The notes: generated by a model from the letters alone, not told the origin. A DNA stretch of 64,000 nt from Sphingorhabdus sp. (GCA_028279555.1 JANQNO010000007.1:1-64000); one strand, 5' to 3'. Shown: positions 33,725 through 42,753, counted from the first letter of the stretch. Program-made: numbers and translations.

Positions 33725-33952
33725 TTATGCCTTGCCGAGCGCCGCGCGGGTTGAAACTTCAGCGCTGGCATAGGCTTCCTGCCGTTCCACGCTCCAATAG
33801 CGCAGATCTTCCAGACTGATCTTCTCGCCGCTCACGGCGCAAATGACATGATCTCCATTCGAGAGCAAACGAAAGCCATTGGGCATATAGTGCAGTTTCG
33901 CTGCCCGGTTTTTGGGTGACATAAGCATAGGGTATTTCATGCCCGAAAGCAT
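33725..33952 (-). CDS. DUF2093 protein
   Basis: 75 residues from MLSGMKYPML. The pattern KLHYMPNGFRLLSNGDHVIC, then EDLRYWSVERQEAY, is the alphaproteobacterial DUF2093 family, of unknown function. The open frame continues upstream to 34081, but that part overlaps the divergent isomerase gene and is not conserved. The stop lies 5 nt before the M23 start. Confidence 0.85.
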   Translation of the reverse strand: MLSGMKYPMLMSPKNRAAKLHYMPNGFRLLSNGDHVICAVSGEKISLEDLRYWSVERQEAYASAEVSTRAALGKA

Positions 33953-34063
33953 GGCTCCAGACAAGGGGTGATAGCCTTTCGCAAACGCTGGCGCCGCGCA
34001 ATATCCGTTGATTTTTGGCCGCTGCCCCAATAGCGCTTTCGCCCCACGGGAGGCTATAGACCG

Positions 34064-34882
34064 ATGAAACTGCTGCTCCAAAAACTACTGCGCGAGCCGC
34101 TGCTGCATTTTTTGCTTGCCGGTTTCATTGTCTTCCTCATTCTCGGACGGAGCGGAGCCTACAGTGACCCTGAAAGCCGCGTCATCACGGTCGACGAGGA
34201 CCGTGTATCGCAGCTTGTGGCCAGCTTTTCGGCCATTTGGAAAAGAGCGCCCACCCCGAAGGAGATCGACAGCCTCATCCGGGATTATATTCGCGAGGAA
34301 GTCTATTACCGGGAAGCCAAAAAACTCGGCCTCGATATCAACGATCCGATTATCCGCCGCCGTCTCAGGGCGAAGATGGAGGAGCTCGCATCGGCTGCAG
34401 CCGAAAGCGCCGATCCCGACGATGCAGCACTTCAGCAATTGATCGAGAGCAATCCCGCAAAGTATGCAATCGGCGGTAAACTGAGCTTTCGGCAAATCTG
34501 GCTGGGACGCGAAGGCGATGCAGCGGCAGCTCTGGCGCAGCTCAAGGAGGGCGGAGATCCGGCAAAAATCGGAGGAACCATATCGCTGCCGGCGCAAATG
34601 CGGGCAGCCACGCCCGAAGAGATCGACCGCGAATTTGGCGAGGGGTTTGCCGAAAAGCTGGCCGAATTTCCGGATGGCCAGTGGACCGGACCGCTGTCAT
34701 CGGGATTCGGAGAGCATTTGGCCTGTGTCGAAAGCAGAACGGATGGCCGTGTGCCGATCGTCGACGAAATTCGGCAGAGGCTCGAGAATGACTGGCGCGC
34801 CGCCAGTATCTCGAAGCGAAAGGATCGTGCTTATCAGGCGCTGCTCGATGGCTATGACATCAGAATCGAAAAGCCGGAATGA
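34064..34882 (+). CDS. PpiC-like peptidyl-prolyl isomerase
   Basis: 272 residues. An N-terminal membrane anchor (about 14-30, LHFLLAGFIVFLIL) is followed by a helical chaperone-like segment (about 40-130) with RDYIREEVYYREAKKLGLD, typical of SurA/PpiD-type N-domains, and a weakly conserved parvulin-like region (about 140-225). It probably acts at the periplasmic face of the membrane. It overlaps the next gene by 4 nt (ATGA). I associate this isomerase plus HupE-like pair with alphaproteobacteria. Confidence 0.85.
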   Translation: MKLLLQKLLREPLLHFLLAGFIVFLILGRSGAYSDPESRVITVDEDRVSQLVASFSAIWKRAPTPKEIDSLIRDYIREEVYYREAKKLGLDINDPIIRRRLRAKMEELASAAAESADPDDAALQQLIESNPAKYAIGGKLSFRQIWLGREGDAAAALAQLKEGGDPAKIGGTISLPAQMRAATPEEIDREFGEGFAEKLAEFPDGQWTGPLSSGFGEHLACVESRTDGRVPIVDEIRQRLENDWRAASISKRKDRAYQALLDGYDIRIEKPE

Positions 34883-35886
34883 CACGAGTCTGTGTTTTTT
34901 GGTTGGTCTTGCTGGCTGGCCTCGGTGCTTTCTCCGGCGCGGCCCGGGCGGATGAGCTGCGGCCCGGCTATCTCGAATTGACTGAGAAGAGCGTGGGCGG
35001 CTGGAGAATCGTTTGGAAAGCACCGCTGAGGGGCGGCATAATGCCCGAAACCCAGCCGATACTGCCGGAAAATTGTACGCTCAAATCCGAAATGACACGC
35101 GAAATGGTACCGCTAGCTGCTATTTCGCGCGGCGAAATGGCCTGCCAAGGCAGCGTGCTGGGCAAGCAAATCGGCCTTTCCAATTTCGCCGCTGCACAAA
35201 ATGACGTGCTTGTCCGGATTGCACCGCTTGGTTCGGAAACGCTGGCTTTACGGCTTACCGCCGACGCACCCGTTGCAGCGATTCCCGACGGACAAAATGA
35301 CGACTCTGTGCTGGGCGGCAATGTTGCCTGGACCTACTTCATCATCGGTATCGAGCATATCGTCTTCGGAATCGATCATCTGCTTTTCGTGCTTTGCCTT
35401 GTCCTGCTGATAAGCGGCAAATGGCAGATTGTAAAAACTGTCACTGCTTTCACCATCGCCCATTCGATCACGCTCGCAGGCGTGACGCTGGGCTGGTTTG
35501 GCCTGCCGCAACAACCCGTCGAAGTCGTGATCGCCCTGTCGATCATTTTTCTGGCCGTGGAGATCGTCAAGAAAGACCCGGATAATCCTAGGCTGTCAGA
35601 GCGTATTCCCTGGGTCGTAGCCTTCCTGTTCGGCCTGCTCCATGGCTTCGGCTTTGCTGGCGCACTGAAGGAAATCGGCCTGCCCGAAGGTGAAGTTCCA
35701 ATCGCCCTCTTGACCTTCAATCTGGGCGTCGAAGCGGGGCAACTGGTGATCGTTGCTGTTGCAATCGCCCTGCTGGCGTTTCTGCGCCGGATCAATGCCA
35801 ATATGATGCAGCCGTCCATCCGCATTGCCAGCTACGCGATTGGCGTCGTCGCATCGCTCTGGTTTATCGAAAGACTGATTGTCTGA
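34879..35886 (+). CDS. HupE/UreJ-family membrane protein
   Basis: 335 residues. Signal peptide (about 1-24), a periplasmic domain (about 25-150), then about six or seven helices. The key motif GIEHIVFGIDHLLFVLCL is the HupE/UreJ signature, with further His in AFTIAHSITLAG and GLLHGFGFAGAL that could bind Ni or other metals. HupE/UreJ proteins are thought to be nickel or cobalt transporters. Here no hydrogenase or urease is near, so the substrate is unknown. It is translationally coupled to the upstream isomerase. Confidence 0.87.
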   Translation: MTRVCVFWLVLLAGLGAFSGAARADELRPGYLELTEKSVGGWRIVWKAPLRGGIMPETQPILPENCTLKSEMTREMVPLAAISRGEMACQGSVLGKQIGLSNFAAAQNDVLVRIAPLGSETLALRLTADAPVAAIPDGQNDDSVLGGNVAWTYFIIGIEHIVFGIDHLLFVLCLVLLISGKWQIVKTVTAFTIAHSITLAGVTLGWFGLPQQPVEVVIALSIIFLAVEIVKKDPDNPRLSERIPWVVAFLFGLLHGFGFAGALKEIGLPEGEVPIALLTFNLGVEAGQLVIVAVAIALLAFLRRINANMMQPSIRIASYAIGVVASLWFIERLIV

Positions 35887-35897
35887 GCGCCATAAAA

Positions 35898-35971
35898 TGG
35901 AGGCCCGAGCCGGAATCGAACCGGCGTACAAGGATTTGCAGTCCTCTGCGTAACCACTCCGCCATCGGGCC
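35898..35971 (-). tRNA. tRNA-Cys (GCA)
   Basis: 74 nt including an encoded CCA. The acceptor arms GGCCCGA and TCGGGCC pair perfectly, the T arm carries GGTTCGATTCC, and the anticodon loop is CTGCAAA with anticodon GCA (complement of 35937-35939). The discriminator base U is as expected for tRNA-Cys. It lies convergent with the HupE-like gene. Confidence 0.97.
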
Positions 35972-36131
35972 TCATTTGCACATCAAATATGCGGAGAGCC
36001 GCGCTCTAGCGAGTTGGCCTTTTCATTGCAACGGGATTCGGCCCCTCGTTGCATCCGGGTGACGTTTGCGGCGAAAAATGGGGGGTTTGTCTTAAAGTTA
36101 CTTGGCCTTGCAGCGCAGCACGGCTAGACCA

Positions 36132-36174
36132 CAATGGCAAGCTGTATTGCATTTCTAATACAGTCATGCCATTG
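36132..36174 (+). promoter_or_regulatory. Two-tier palindrome before pcm-tolC, containing a CTGTATT..AATACAG site
   Basis: Outer arms CAATGGCA (36132-36139) and TGCCATTG (36167-36174) enclose inner arms CTGTATT (36142-36148) and AATACAG (36157-36163) with an 8-nt loop. It ends 26 nt before the pcm start. The inner half-sites repeat the palindrome at 12346-12359 and that at 56257-56278. It may be a DNA operator, an mRNA leader hairpin, or both. Confidence 0.6.
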
Positions 36175-36200
36175 CCAAGAGGTTCGTAGAAATAGTCCTA

Positions 36201-36857
36201 ATGCCCAAAGCAGACTTCCAGCCCGCCCGTCAGGCGATGATCGATAGTCAACTCCGCACCAGCGGGGTCAATGAGCGTTGGGTTCTGGAAGCCATGGACC
36301 GCGTCGCCCGCGAGGAATTTGTGCCGAAAGAACGCGCGGGCATCTGCTATATGGACCGCTCGGTTCCGGTGGGTGAAAGCCGCTATCTCAATCCCGCCCT
36401 AGCGACAGGCATGATGATGGAGGCAGCCAAGCCCCTGGAAAGCGACAATACTCTGCTCGTCGGCGCGGCCACAGGCTATGTTGCCGCGTTGCTGGCCCCC
36501 ATGGTGGACAGTGTCGTCGCCACCGAACGCAAAGGCCGCCTTGCGACGGCGGCAAGAAAAAGGCTGGCGGATTTCTCCAATCTAAAGTTGCAGACCGTGT
36601 CGAACCTGAGCGAAGGATATGCCAAAAACGCGCCCTATTCGTTGCTTTGGATCGATGGCGGTATCGAACAGCTACCGGCCAGCCTGAAGGACCAGATTGC
36701 AGATGGCGGCAGGATTGTTGCGGGCCTCAAGGAGGGGCCCGTCTCGCGGCTGGCTTTCGGCGTGAAACGCGGCGATGAGCTTGCTTTGCGACCTTTTGCG
36801 GATGTCGAGATCGCGCCGCTTTCCGATTTTGAAAAGACAAGGGAATTTGCATTTTGA
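36201..36857 (+). CDS. Protein-L-isoaspartate O-methyltransferase family protein
   Basis: 218 residues. The N-terminal block ARQAMIDSQLRTSGVNERWV, REEFVPKE and the SAM-site strand LLVGAATGYVAALLAP identify the Pcm family. The glycine-rich loop reads GAATGY instead of the usual GxGxGY, and several catalytic-loop positions look divergent, so true isoaspartyl repair activity is uncertain. Its stop overlaps the TTG start of the downstream TolC gene, a pairing typical of sphingomonads. Confidence 0.87.
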   Translation: MPKADFQPARQAMIDSQLRTSGVNERWVLEAMDRVAREEFVPKERAGICYMDRSVPVGESRYLNPALATGMMMEAAKPLESDNTLLVGAATGYVAALLAPMVDSVVATERKGRLATAARKRLADFSNLKLQTVSNLSEGYAKNAPYSLLWIDGGIEQLPASLKDQIADGGRIVAGLKEGPVSRLAFGVKRGDELALRPFADVEIAPLSDFEKTREFAF

Positions 36858-38332
36858 CGCGCATTTCCAGAAAAAGCCTGCTGCTCGCTGGCGGATTATT
36901 GGCAGCTTCAAGCGCGGCGCAGGCCGATACGCTGCGCGAGGCGCTGACCTCTGCCTATCAGACCAATCCGACTTTGACGGCTGCACGGGAAGGGCAGAAA
37001 GCCACCAATGAAGGCGTCCCGCTTGCCAAGGCCAATGGCCGGCCCAGCGCCAATGTGCAGCCCAGCCTGACCGAATTTGTCATTACCGACAGTTCCAGTT
37101 CAGTCGTTCAGGGGCGTTCCTTTTCCGCACCCGTTTCCATCTCGGTTCCGCTCTATCAGGGCGGCGGCGTGAAAAACGCCGTTCGCGCAGCGGAGAACCG
37201 GGTCGAGGCTGGCTTTGCTGGGCTTCGCGGCACGGAAAGCGCCATATTTTCGGCCGTCGTTGCGGCCTATATGGATGTGATCCGCGACGAGTCGATTGTC
37301 GAGCTCAATCGCGCGCAGGTCGGCGTTTTGCAGGTCAATCTGGAATCGACCAAGGACCGGTTTGAAATTGGCGATTTGACACGGACCGATGTGGCCCAAT
37401 CGGAAGCGCGGCTGGCGGGCGCGATCAGCCAGATGGAAGCTGCACGCTCGAATCTGATCACGTCGAAGGAGACCTATATCCGGCTCGTCGGCAATCCGCC
37501 GGGGGATCTGGAAGCTCCACCGCCTTTGCCCAATCTGCCAAAAACGCCCGATATGGCGGTTGAGGTTGCGCTGGAACATAATCCCGATTTGATAGCCGCA
37601 CGGGAATCGCGAGAAGCGGCACATTATGATCGCCGCGCCGCCAACGCCTCCCGCCTGCCGACCGTGAGCGGTTTTGGGCAAAGCAGCTATACCAACGCGC
37701 TTGGCTCGCTCAGCAGCAACATTCCGGGCTTTGTGCCCAACAATTCATCCTTCACCGCCCAGGTGGGCGTGCGCGCAACCGTTCCAATTTATCAGGGCGG
37801 GCGTCCAGCAGCGCAAATCCGGCAGGCGCAGGCCCTGCTCGGTCAAGCGATGGAACAGGAAATCGCCGCTGAGCGCGATGTGATCGCGCAAACCCGCGCT
37901 GCCTATGCCAGCTGGCAGGCATCGCTGGAACTGATCCGGTCATCGGAGCGCGCCGTATCGGCCAACGAATTGTCGCTCGAGGGTGTGCGCGCCGAAAACA
38001 GCGTCGGCAACCGTACGATCCTCGACATCTTGAATGCTGAACAGGAGTTGCTCAACAGCAAGGTCAATCTGGTTACAGCACGCCGTAATGCCTATGTGGC
38101 TGGCTTCACGTTGCTCGCCGCGATGGGCAAGGCTGAAGCGCGCGATCTGGGCCTGGAAGGCGGTCCGCTCTATGATCCGATCGCAGATTATGAGAAGATT
38201 GAGGGCGCATGGAATGACTGGTCCTCGCGCCCCGACCCCAACGCTGCGGCGACGCGCACCATTGACACGCCGGCCCAAAAGGCCGAAATAGTGCCGCTGC
38301 CGGACTATTCCAAAGGAAATACCGGCAAATAG
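36854..38332 (+). CDS. tolC: TolC family outer-membrane efflux protein, TTG start
   Basis: 492 residues. The start is TTG 36854 (TTGA overlap with the pcm stop), which gives a clean signal peptide MTRISRKSLLLAGGLLAASS. TolC architecture: two internal repeats of coiled-coil plus beta-strand, each with the family pattern (LREALTSAYQTNPTLTAARE; GDLTRTDVAQSEARLAGA in the first; NRTILDILNAEQELLNSKV in the second). It forms a trimeric outer-membrane and periplasmic duct for type I secretion or RND pumps. A Pro/Asp-rich C-terminal tail follows. Confidence 0.94.
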   Translation: MTRISRKSLLLAGGLLAASSAAQADTLREALTSAYQTNPTLTAAREGQKATNEGVPLAKANGRPSANVQPSLTEFVITDSSSSVVQGRSFSAPVSISVPLYQGGGVKNAVRAAENRVEAGFAGLRGTESAIFSAVVAAYMDVIRDESIVELNRAQVGVLQVNLESTKDRFEIGDLTRTDVAQSEARLAGAISQMEAARSNLITSKETYIRLVGNPPGDLEAPPPLPNLPKTPDMAVEVALEHNPDLIAARESREAAHYDRRAANASRLPTVSGFGQSSYTNALGSLSSNIPGFVPNNSSFTAQVGVRATVPIYQGGRPAAQIRQAQALLGQAMEQEIAAERDVIAQTRAAYASWQASLELIRSSERAVSANELSLEGVRAENSVGNRTILDILNAEQELLNSKVNLVTARRNAYVAGFTLLAAMGKAEARDLGLEGGPLYDPIADYEKIEGAWNDWSSRPDPNAAATRTIDTPAQKAEIVPLPDYSKGNTGK

Positions 38333-38349
38333 CAGCGGGGGCTGATCCT

Positions 38350-38763
38350 ATGGCGGACGAAAGCAACGAACCATCGATGGAAGAGATTCTCTCTTCGATC
38401 AAGCGGATCATAGCCGATGATGAAAAGGTCGCGCCGGCGCGCGGAAAAAAATCTTCTGGAAAGAGCAACAAGACCGCAGAATCCAGCGCAGATGAGGTAC
38501 TGGAGTTGACCGATGCTGTCGATGAAGATCAACTTCTCGATGATGGCAAGGCACAGAGCTTGGCCCGCAGCTTCTCGGCATTGCAGACTCTGAGCGAGCC
38601 CGGTGCTTCGCCGCAGCTTGTGCGGTCAGGCGAAACGTCGCTCGAGGCGCTCACGCGCGATTTGATGAAGCCCATGCTGAAGGACTGGCTGGATGAAAAT
38701 CTGCCGCAGATTGTCGAGGCTATGGTCGCCCGCGAAATTTCGCGGATCACCAAGAAAGACTAG
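38350..38763 (+). CDS. DUF2497 (PopZ-like polar organizing) protein
   Basis: 137 residues. The N-terminus EPSMEEILSSIKRIIADDE and the C-terminus LMKPMLKDWLDENLPQIVEA are the two conserved blocks of DUF2497, the family of Caulobacter PopZ, separated by a disordered acidic linker. PopZ assembles polar matrices that anchor ParB-parS. It lies 17 nt after tolC; in related genomes valS often follows, but here a convergent quinone reductase does. A localisation role is inferred from family membership. Confidence 0.88.
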   Translation: MADESNEPSMEEILSSIKRIIADDEKVAPARGKKSSGKSNKTAESSADEVLELTDAVDEDQLLDDGKAQSLARSFSALQTLSEPGASPQLVRSGETSLEALTRDLMKPMLKDWLDENLPQIVEAMVAREISRITKKD

Positions 38764-38809
38764 GGTCAGGGCAGCGATTTCGCTAGGCCAATATGGCCAC
38801 ACGCACGGC

Positions 38810-39814
38810 TTAATCCGTCACTTTCAGGACAATCTTCCCGACATGCCCGCCGCTTTCCATATGGGCATGGGCGGCAGCGGCCTCGGTCAGCGGAAAGCTC
38901 CTGTCCATTTCCGGGCGCAGCCGGCCCGCCTCGACATCAGGCCACACGCTGCGATAGATTTCGTCGGTCAGCAGCGCCTTGAATTGCGGCGTGCGCGGAC
39001 GCAGCGTCGATCCGGTTAGCGTCAGGCGGCGCATCATCACCTGCGCCATATTGACCTCGGTAGTCATCCCGCCCTGCACCGCAATAGTCACGTGGCGACC
39101 ATCTTCGGCGAGGCAGGAAAGATTACGCGGCACATTGTCGCCCGCGACCATATCGAGCACCAGATTGACGCCCTTGCCATCGGTACTCGTTTTCACCTCT
39201 TCGACAAAATCAGATGATTTGTAATTTATCGCATGATGCGCCCCAATCTTCTTTGCCGCCGCGCATTTTTCATCGCTTCCACAGGTCACGATGATGGTGA
39301 TGTCGAAAAGCCCGGCCAGCTTGATCGCCATCGATCCGATCCCGCTGGTCCCGCCATGGACCAGCACCGTTTCGCCTTCGCTGGCATAACCGCGCTCGAA
39401 CATATTGTGCCATACGGTCATCAAGGTTTCCGGGATGGCAGCAGCTTCATCCATCGACAGGCCATCGGGCACTGGAAAGCACTGGCCAGCGCGGGCAAGG
39501 CAATATTCGGCATAGCCGCCGCCTTCAACCAGGGCGCAGACCTTTGTCCCGATATCATAGCCATCGACGCCGCTTCCCTTTGCCACGACTTCCCCCGAAA
39601 TCTCCAATCCGGGCAGGTCGCTTGCATCGGGCGGCGCAGGATAGCGGCCCTGGCGCTGCACGACATCCGGCCGGTTAACGCCAGCCGCGGCAACGCGCAC
39701 CAGCAGCTGGCCTGCTTCCGGCTCTGGAACAGGGCGCTGGCAGGGCTTCAAAACTTCGGGACCTCCCGGTTCTGAAATTTCGATTGCTGTCATGCTTTTG
39801 GGAATATCAGACAC
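38810..39814 (-). CDS. NAD(P)H-quinone oxidoreductase, PIG3/zeta-crystallin type
   Basis: 334 residues from a GTG start at 39814 (SDIPKSMTAIEISEPGG), preceded by a purine-rich GGGGGAACGGAA; ATG at 39793 is an alternative. It is an MDR superfamily enzyme without zinc ligands. Seen: LPGLEISGEVVAKG, AAIPETLMTVWHNMF, the cofactor loop GGTSGIGSMAIKLA and the C-terminal ESGGHVGKIVLKV. It reduces quinones or related alkenals with NADPH. It is divergent from the DUF1192 gene. Confidence 0.9.
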   Translation of the reverse strand: MSDIPKSMTAIEISEPGGPEVLKPCQRPVPEPEAGQLLVRVAAAGVNRPDVVQRQGRYPAPPDASDLPGLEISGEVVAKGSGVDGYDIGTKVCALVEGGGYAEYCLARAGQCFPVPDGLSMDEAAAIPETLMTVWHNMFERGYASEGETVLVHGGTSGIGSMAIKLAGLFDITIIVTCGSDEKCAAAKKIGAHHAINYKSSDFVEEVKTSTDGKGVNLVLDMVAGDNVPRNLSCLAEDGRHVTIAVQGGMTTEVNMAQVMMRRLTLTGSTLRPRTPQFKALLTDEIYRSVWPDVEAGRLRPEMDRSFPLTEAAAAHAHMESGGHVGKIVLKVTD

Positions 39815-39911
39815 TTCCGTTCCCCCGCCTTCCAAATTTGCCGCCAAGCCCTCCGGCCCGTAAGGCGACTGCTTATTGACAGATGCAACCGGTCAGTCAA
39901 CTATTGCAGCC

Positions 39912-40106
39912 ATGGATGATGATCTTCCCTTGCGCCGTGACGATCCGCTCGCGCAGCTTGCAAAACAGGATCTCGATCCGCTGTCGCTGGATGAGCTCGA
40001 TGAGAGAATTGCGCAGCTCAGGCAGGAGATTTCGCGCTGCGAGGCCAAGAAGGGAGCCGCAAGCAGCCATATGAAAGCCGCAGACGCTCTGTTCAAGAAA
40101 GGATGA
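39912..40106 (+). CDS. DUF1192 small protein
   Basis: 64 residues from MDDDLPLRRDDPLAQLAKQD, with LDPLSLDELDERIAQLRQEI and a C-terminal coiled coil; this is the conserved alphaproteobacterial DUF1192 family, of unknown function. The frame extends upstream to 39876 without family similarity. No strong ribosome site is seen. It is divergent from the quinone reductase, a common arrangement for this family. Confidence 0.85.
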   Translation: MDDDLPLRRDDPLAQLAKQDLDPLSLDELDERIAQLRQEISRCEAKKGAASSHMKAADALFKKG

Positions 40107-40160
40107 AACACACGGCATCCGGAATATGGTTAACGGCTTGGTAATCTTTTTTGGTGTTAA

Positions 40161-40196
40161 TGCTGCATGAGCAGCAGGCGGCAGTTGAAAGCCGCC
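40161..40196 (+). promoter_or_regulatory. Tandem hairpins in the clpA leader
   Basis: TGCTGC-ATGA-GCAGCA (40161-40176) is immediately followed by GGCGGC-AGTTGAAA-GCCGCC (40177-40196). They lie 58 nt before the clpA start, without a T run, so they are more likely an mRNA leader structure than a terminator. Confidence 0.45.
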
Positions 40197-40254
40197 ACCG
40201 CAAGGACAATATGATAAGGAACGACAACGCGACCCGCCTATTTGGAGCCCATTC

Positions 40255-42606
40255 ATGCCATCATTTGCAGAATCCCTAGAGTCAACGCTCCATCAGGCGC
40301 TCAAACATGCCGCCGATCGTTCCCATGAATATGCAACGCTCGAGCATCTCCTGTTGGCGCTTGTCGATGATGGCGATGCCATGAAAGTCATGCAGGCCTG
40401 CGGCGTCGATCTTGGCGAACTTTCCGACACCATCACCCAATATCTCGATGAAGAGCTCGACAGTCTGAAGATCACGGGCACCGTCGATCCCTCTCCAACC
40501 AGTGGGTTCCAGCGCGTCGTTCAGCGCGCAATCCTGCATGTGCAATCGTCGGGCAAGGATGTCGTCACTGGTGCCAATGTGCTGGTTGCCCTCTTTAGTG
40601 AGCGTGAAAGCTATGCCGTCTACTTTCTGCAGCAACAGGATATGAGCCGCCTCGATGCCGTCAGCTATATCAGCCACGGCATCGGCAAGGACGGCAAGAT
40701 TGCTGACAGCGCACCGGTTTCCGGGGGCGAGGCTGCTGAAGAAGAAAAGACATCGGACGGCAAGGACAAGAAGGGCAAGGAAACCGCGCTCGAACAATTT
40801 ACCGTCAACCTCAACCAGAAGGCCGAGCAGGGCCGGATCGATCCGCTTATCGGACGCGGCGAAGAAGTCGATCGGACGGTCCAGATCTTGTGCCGGCGCT
40901 CCAAGAATAACCCGCTCTATGTTGGCGAACCAGGCGTCGGCAAAACCGCCATTGCCGAGGGACTTGCCCGGCGCATCTTCGAAGACGACGTTCCCGACGT
41001 TTTGAAACCGGCAGTCATCTATTCGCTCGATATGGGCTCGCTGCTGGCTGGAACCCGCTATCGCGGCGACTTTGAGGAGCGTTTGAAAGCCGTCGTGACC
41101 GAGCTTGAAAAGCTTCCCGACGCGATCCTCTTCATCGACGAAATCCATACGGTCATCGGTGCCGGGGCAACCTCGGGCGGGGCAATGGATGCGTCCAACC
41201 TGCTCAAGCCGGCCTTGTCGGGCGGCACGATCCGCTGCATCGGATCGACCACCTATAAGGAATTCCGGAACCATTTCGAAAAAGACCGCGCGCTTCTGCG
41301 GCGTTTCCAGAAGATCGATGTCAATGAACCTTCGATCGAGGATACAGTCAAAATTCTTGCCGGCCTGCGCAAGGCCTTCGAGGCGCATCACAATGTTCGC
41401 TATACCCCGGATGCGTTGAAGAGCGCGGTCGAGCTGTCGGCACGCTATATCAACGACCGCAAGCTGCCCGACAAGGCGATCGACGTTATAGACGAAGTCG
41501 GCGCGATGCAGATGCTCAAGCCCAAATCGCGGCGGCGCAAGGTCATCAATGTTGGCGAGATCGAAGCTGTCATATCGACAATGGCGCGGATTCCGCCCAA
41601 AAATGTATCCACCGACGACAAGGCCGCGCTGGGCAATCTTGAGGCCGACCTGAAGCGCGTGGTCTTCGGGCAGGATGTTGCCATCGAAACGCTTTCGAGC
41701 GCAATCAAGCTTGCACGCGCCGGATTACGCGAACCCGACAAGCCGATTGGCAACTATCTTTTCAGCGGCCCGACCGGCGTCGGCAAGACCGAGGTCGCGC
41801 GGCAGCTTGCGAGCATCATGGGCATTCCCCTGAAGCGCTTCGATATGAGCGAATATATGGAGCGGCACAGCGTATCGCGCCTGATCGGCGCGCCTCCGGG
41901 CTATGTCGGCTATGATCAGGGCGGTCTTTTGACCGACGCGGTCGACCAGAATCCGCATTGCGTGCTGCTGCTCGACGAGATCGAGAAGGCGCATCCCGAC
42001 CTGTTCAATATCCTGCTCCAGGTGATGGATAATGGCAGCCTGACCGATCATCACGGCAAAACCATAGATTTCCGCAATGTCATTTTGATCATGACGACCA
42101 ATGCAGGTGCGTCCGACATGGCGAAAGAAGGCATCGGTTTCGGCAACAATATCAGCAAGGAAGATGCTGGCGACGAGGCGGTGAAGAAGATGTTCACGCC
42201 CGAATTCCGCAACCGCCTGGATGCGATCGTGCCATTTTCCTATCTGCCTCCCAAAGTTGTCGCGATGGTGGTCGACAAGTTCATCCTGCAGCTCGAATTG
42301 CAGCTTGCCGATCAGGAAGTGCATATCAAGCTCGACGATGATGCGCGCAAATGGCTGACCGAGCGCGGTTATGACAAGCTGTATGGTGCGCGCCCGATGG
42401 GCCGCCTGATTCAGGAAAAGATCAAGCAGCCGCTGGCAGAGGAGCTGCTCTTCGGCAAGCTCGTCAATGGCGGCGAGGTCGAAGTGCATATCAAGGATGA
42501 AAAGCCGGCCTTTGTCATTACGCCTGCTGCGCCCAAGGATGGCGGAAAGGGCAAAAACAAGAGAAAGCCGGCAAAGAAAAAACCGGCGGCTAAGAAGGCC
42601 AAATAA
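40255..42606 (+). CDS. clpA: ATP-dependent Clp protease ATP-binding subunit ClpA
   Basis: 783 residues. The N-terminal Clp-N domain is followed by AAA module 1 (Walker A GEPGVGKT, Walker B ILFIDEIHT) and AAA module 2 (Walker A GPTGVGKT), with the SEYMERHSVSRLIGAPPGYVG pore-adjacent block and a Lys-rich C-terminal tail. ClpA unfolds substrates for ClpP. There is no large M-domain coiled coil, which argues against ClpB. The usual neighbour clpS is not present here. Two small hairpins lie in its leader. Confidence 0.96.
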   Translation: MPSFAESLESTLHQALKHAADRSHEYATLEHLLLALVDDGDAMKVMQACGVDLGELSDTITQYLDEELDSLKITGTVDPSPTSGFQRVVQRAILHVQSSGKDVVTGANVLVALFSERESYAVYFLQQQDMSRLDAVSYISHGIGKDGKIADSAPVSGGEAAEEEKTSDGKDKKGKETALEQFTVNLNQKAEQGRIDPLIGRGEEVDRTVQILCRRSKNNPLYVGEPGVGKTAIAEGLARRIFEDDVPDVLKPAVIYSLDMGSLLAGTRYRGDFEERLKAVVTELEKLPDAILFIDEIHTVIGAGATSGGAMDASNLLKPALSGGTIRCIGSTTYKEFRNHFEKDRALLRRFQKIDVNEPSIEDTVKILAGLRKAFEAHHNVRYTPDALKSAVELSARYINDRKLPDKAIDVIDEVGAMQMLKPKSRRRKVINVGEIEAVISTMARIPPKNVSTDDKAALGNLEADLKRVVFGQDVAIETLSSAIKLARAGLREPDKPIGNYLFSGPTGVGKTEVARQLASIMGIPLKRFDMSEYMERHSVSRLIGAPPGYVGYDQGGLLTDAVDQNPHCVLLLDEIEKAHPDLFNILLQVMDNGSLTDHHGKTIDFRNVILIMTTNAGASDMAKEGIGFGNNISKEDAGDEAVKKMFTPEFRNRLDAIVPFSYLPPKVVAMVVDKFILQLELQLADQEVHIKLDDDARKWLTERGYDKLYGARPMGRLIQEKIKQPLAEELLFGKLVNGGEVEVHIKDEKPAFVITPAAPKDGGKGKNKRKPAKKKPAAKKAK

Positions 42607-42655
42607 ACCCTTCTGCTTTTTGCCATTTCGCGAAAATCTGGGCCGGTCTGCAATT

Positions 42656-42669
42656 TTGATCCAGATCAT
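42656..42669 (+). promoter_or_regulatory. FNR/FixK-like box upstream of the DUF2189 gene
   Basis: TTGAT-CCAG-ATCAT matches TTGAT-N4-ATCAA with one mismatch. A -10-like GAATAT follows at 42692-42697, which puts the box close to -41.5 relative to a start near 42704, the class II activation geometry. Confidence 0.5.
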
Positions 42670-42753
42670 TGGCAATTCGGCTAGCGTCTCCGAATATGCG
42701 AGCATGTGGAGTCTCGGCAAAGTCGCACTTGCCGGGAAAGAGGGAGAGAATCT

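Noticed and set aside
40127-40145. CtrA-like TTAA-N7-TTAA site upstream of clpA
   Set aside because: Only one arm matches fully; such partial sites are common in AT-rich gaps.
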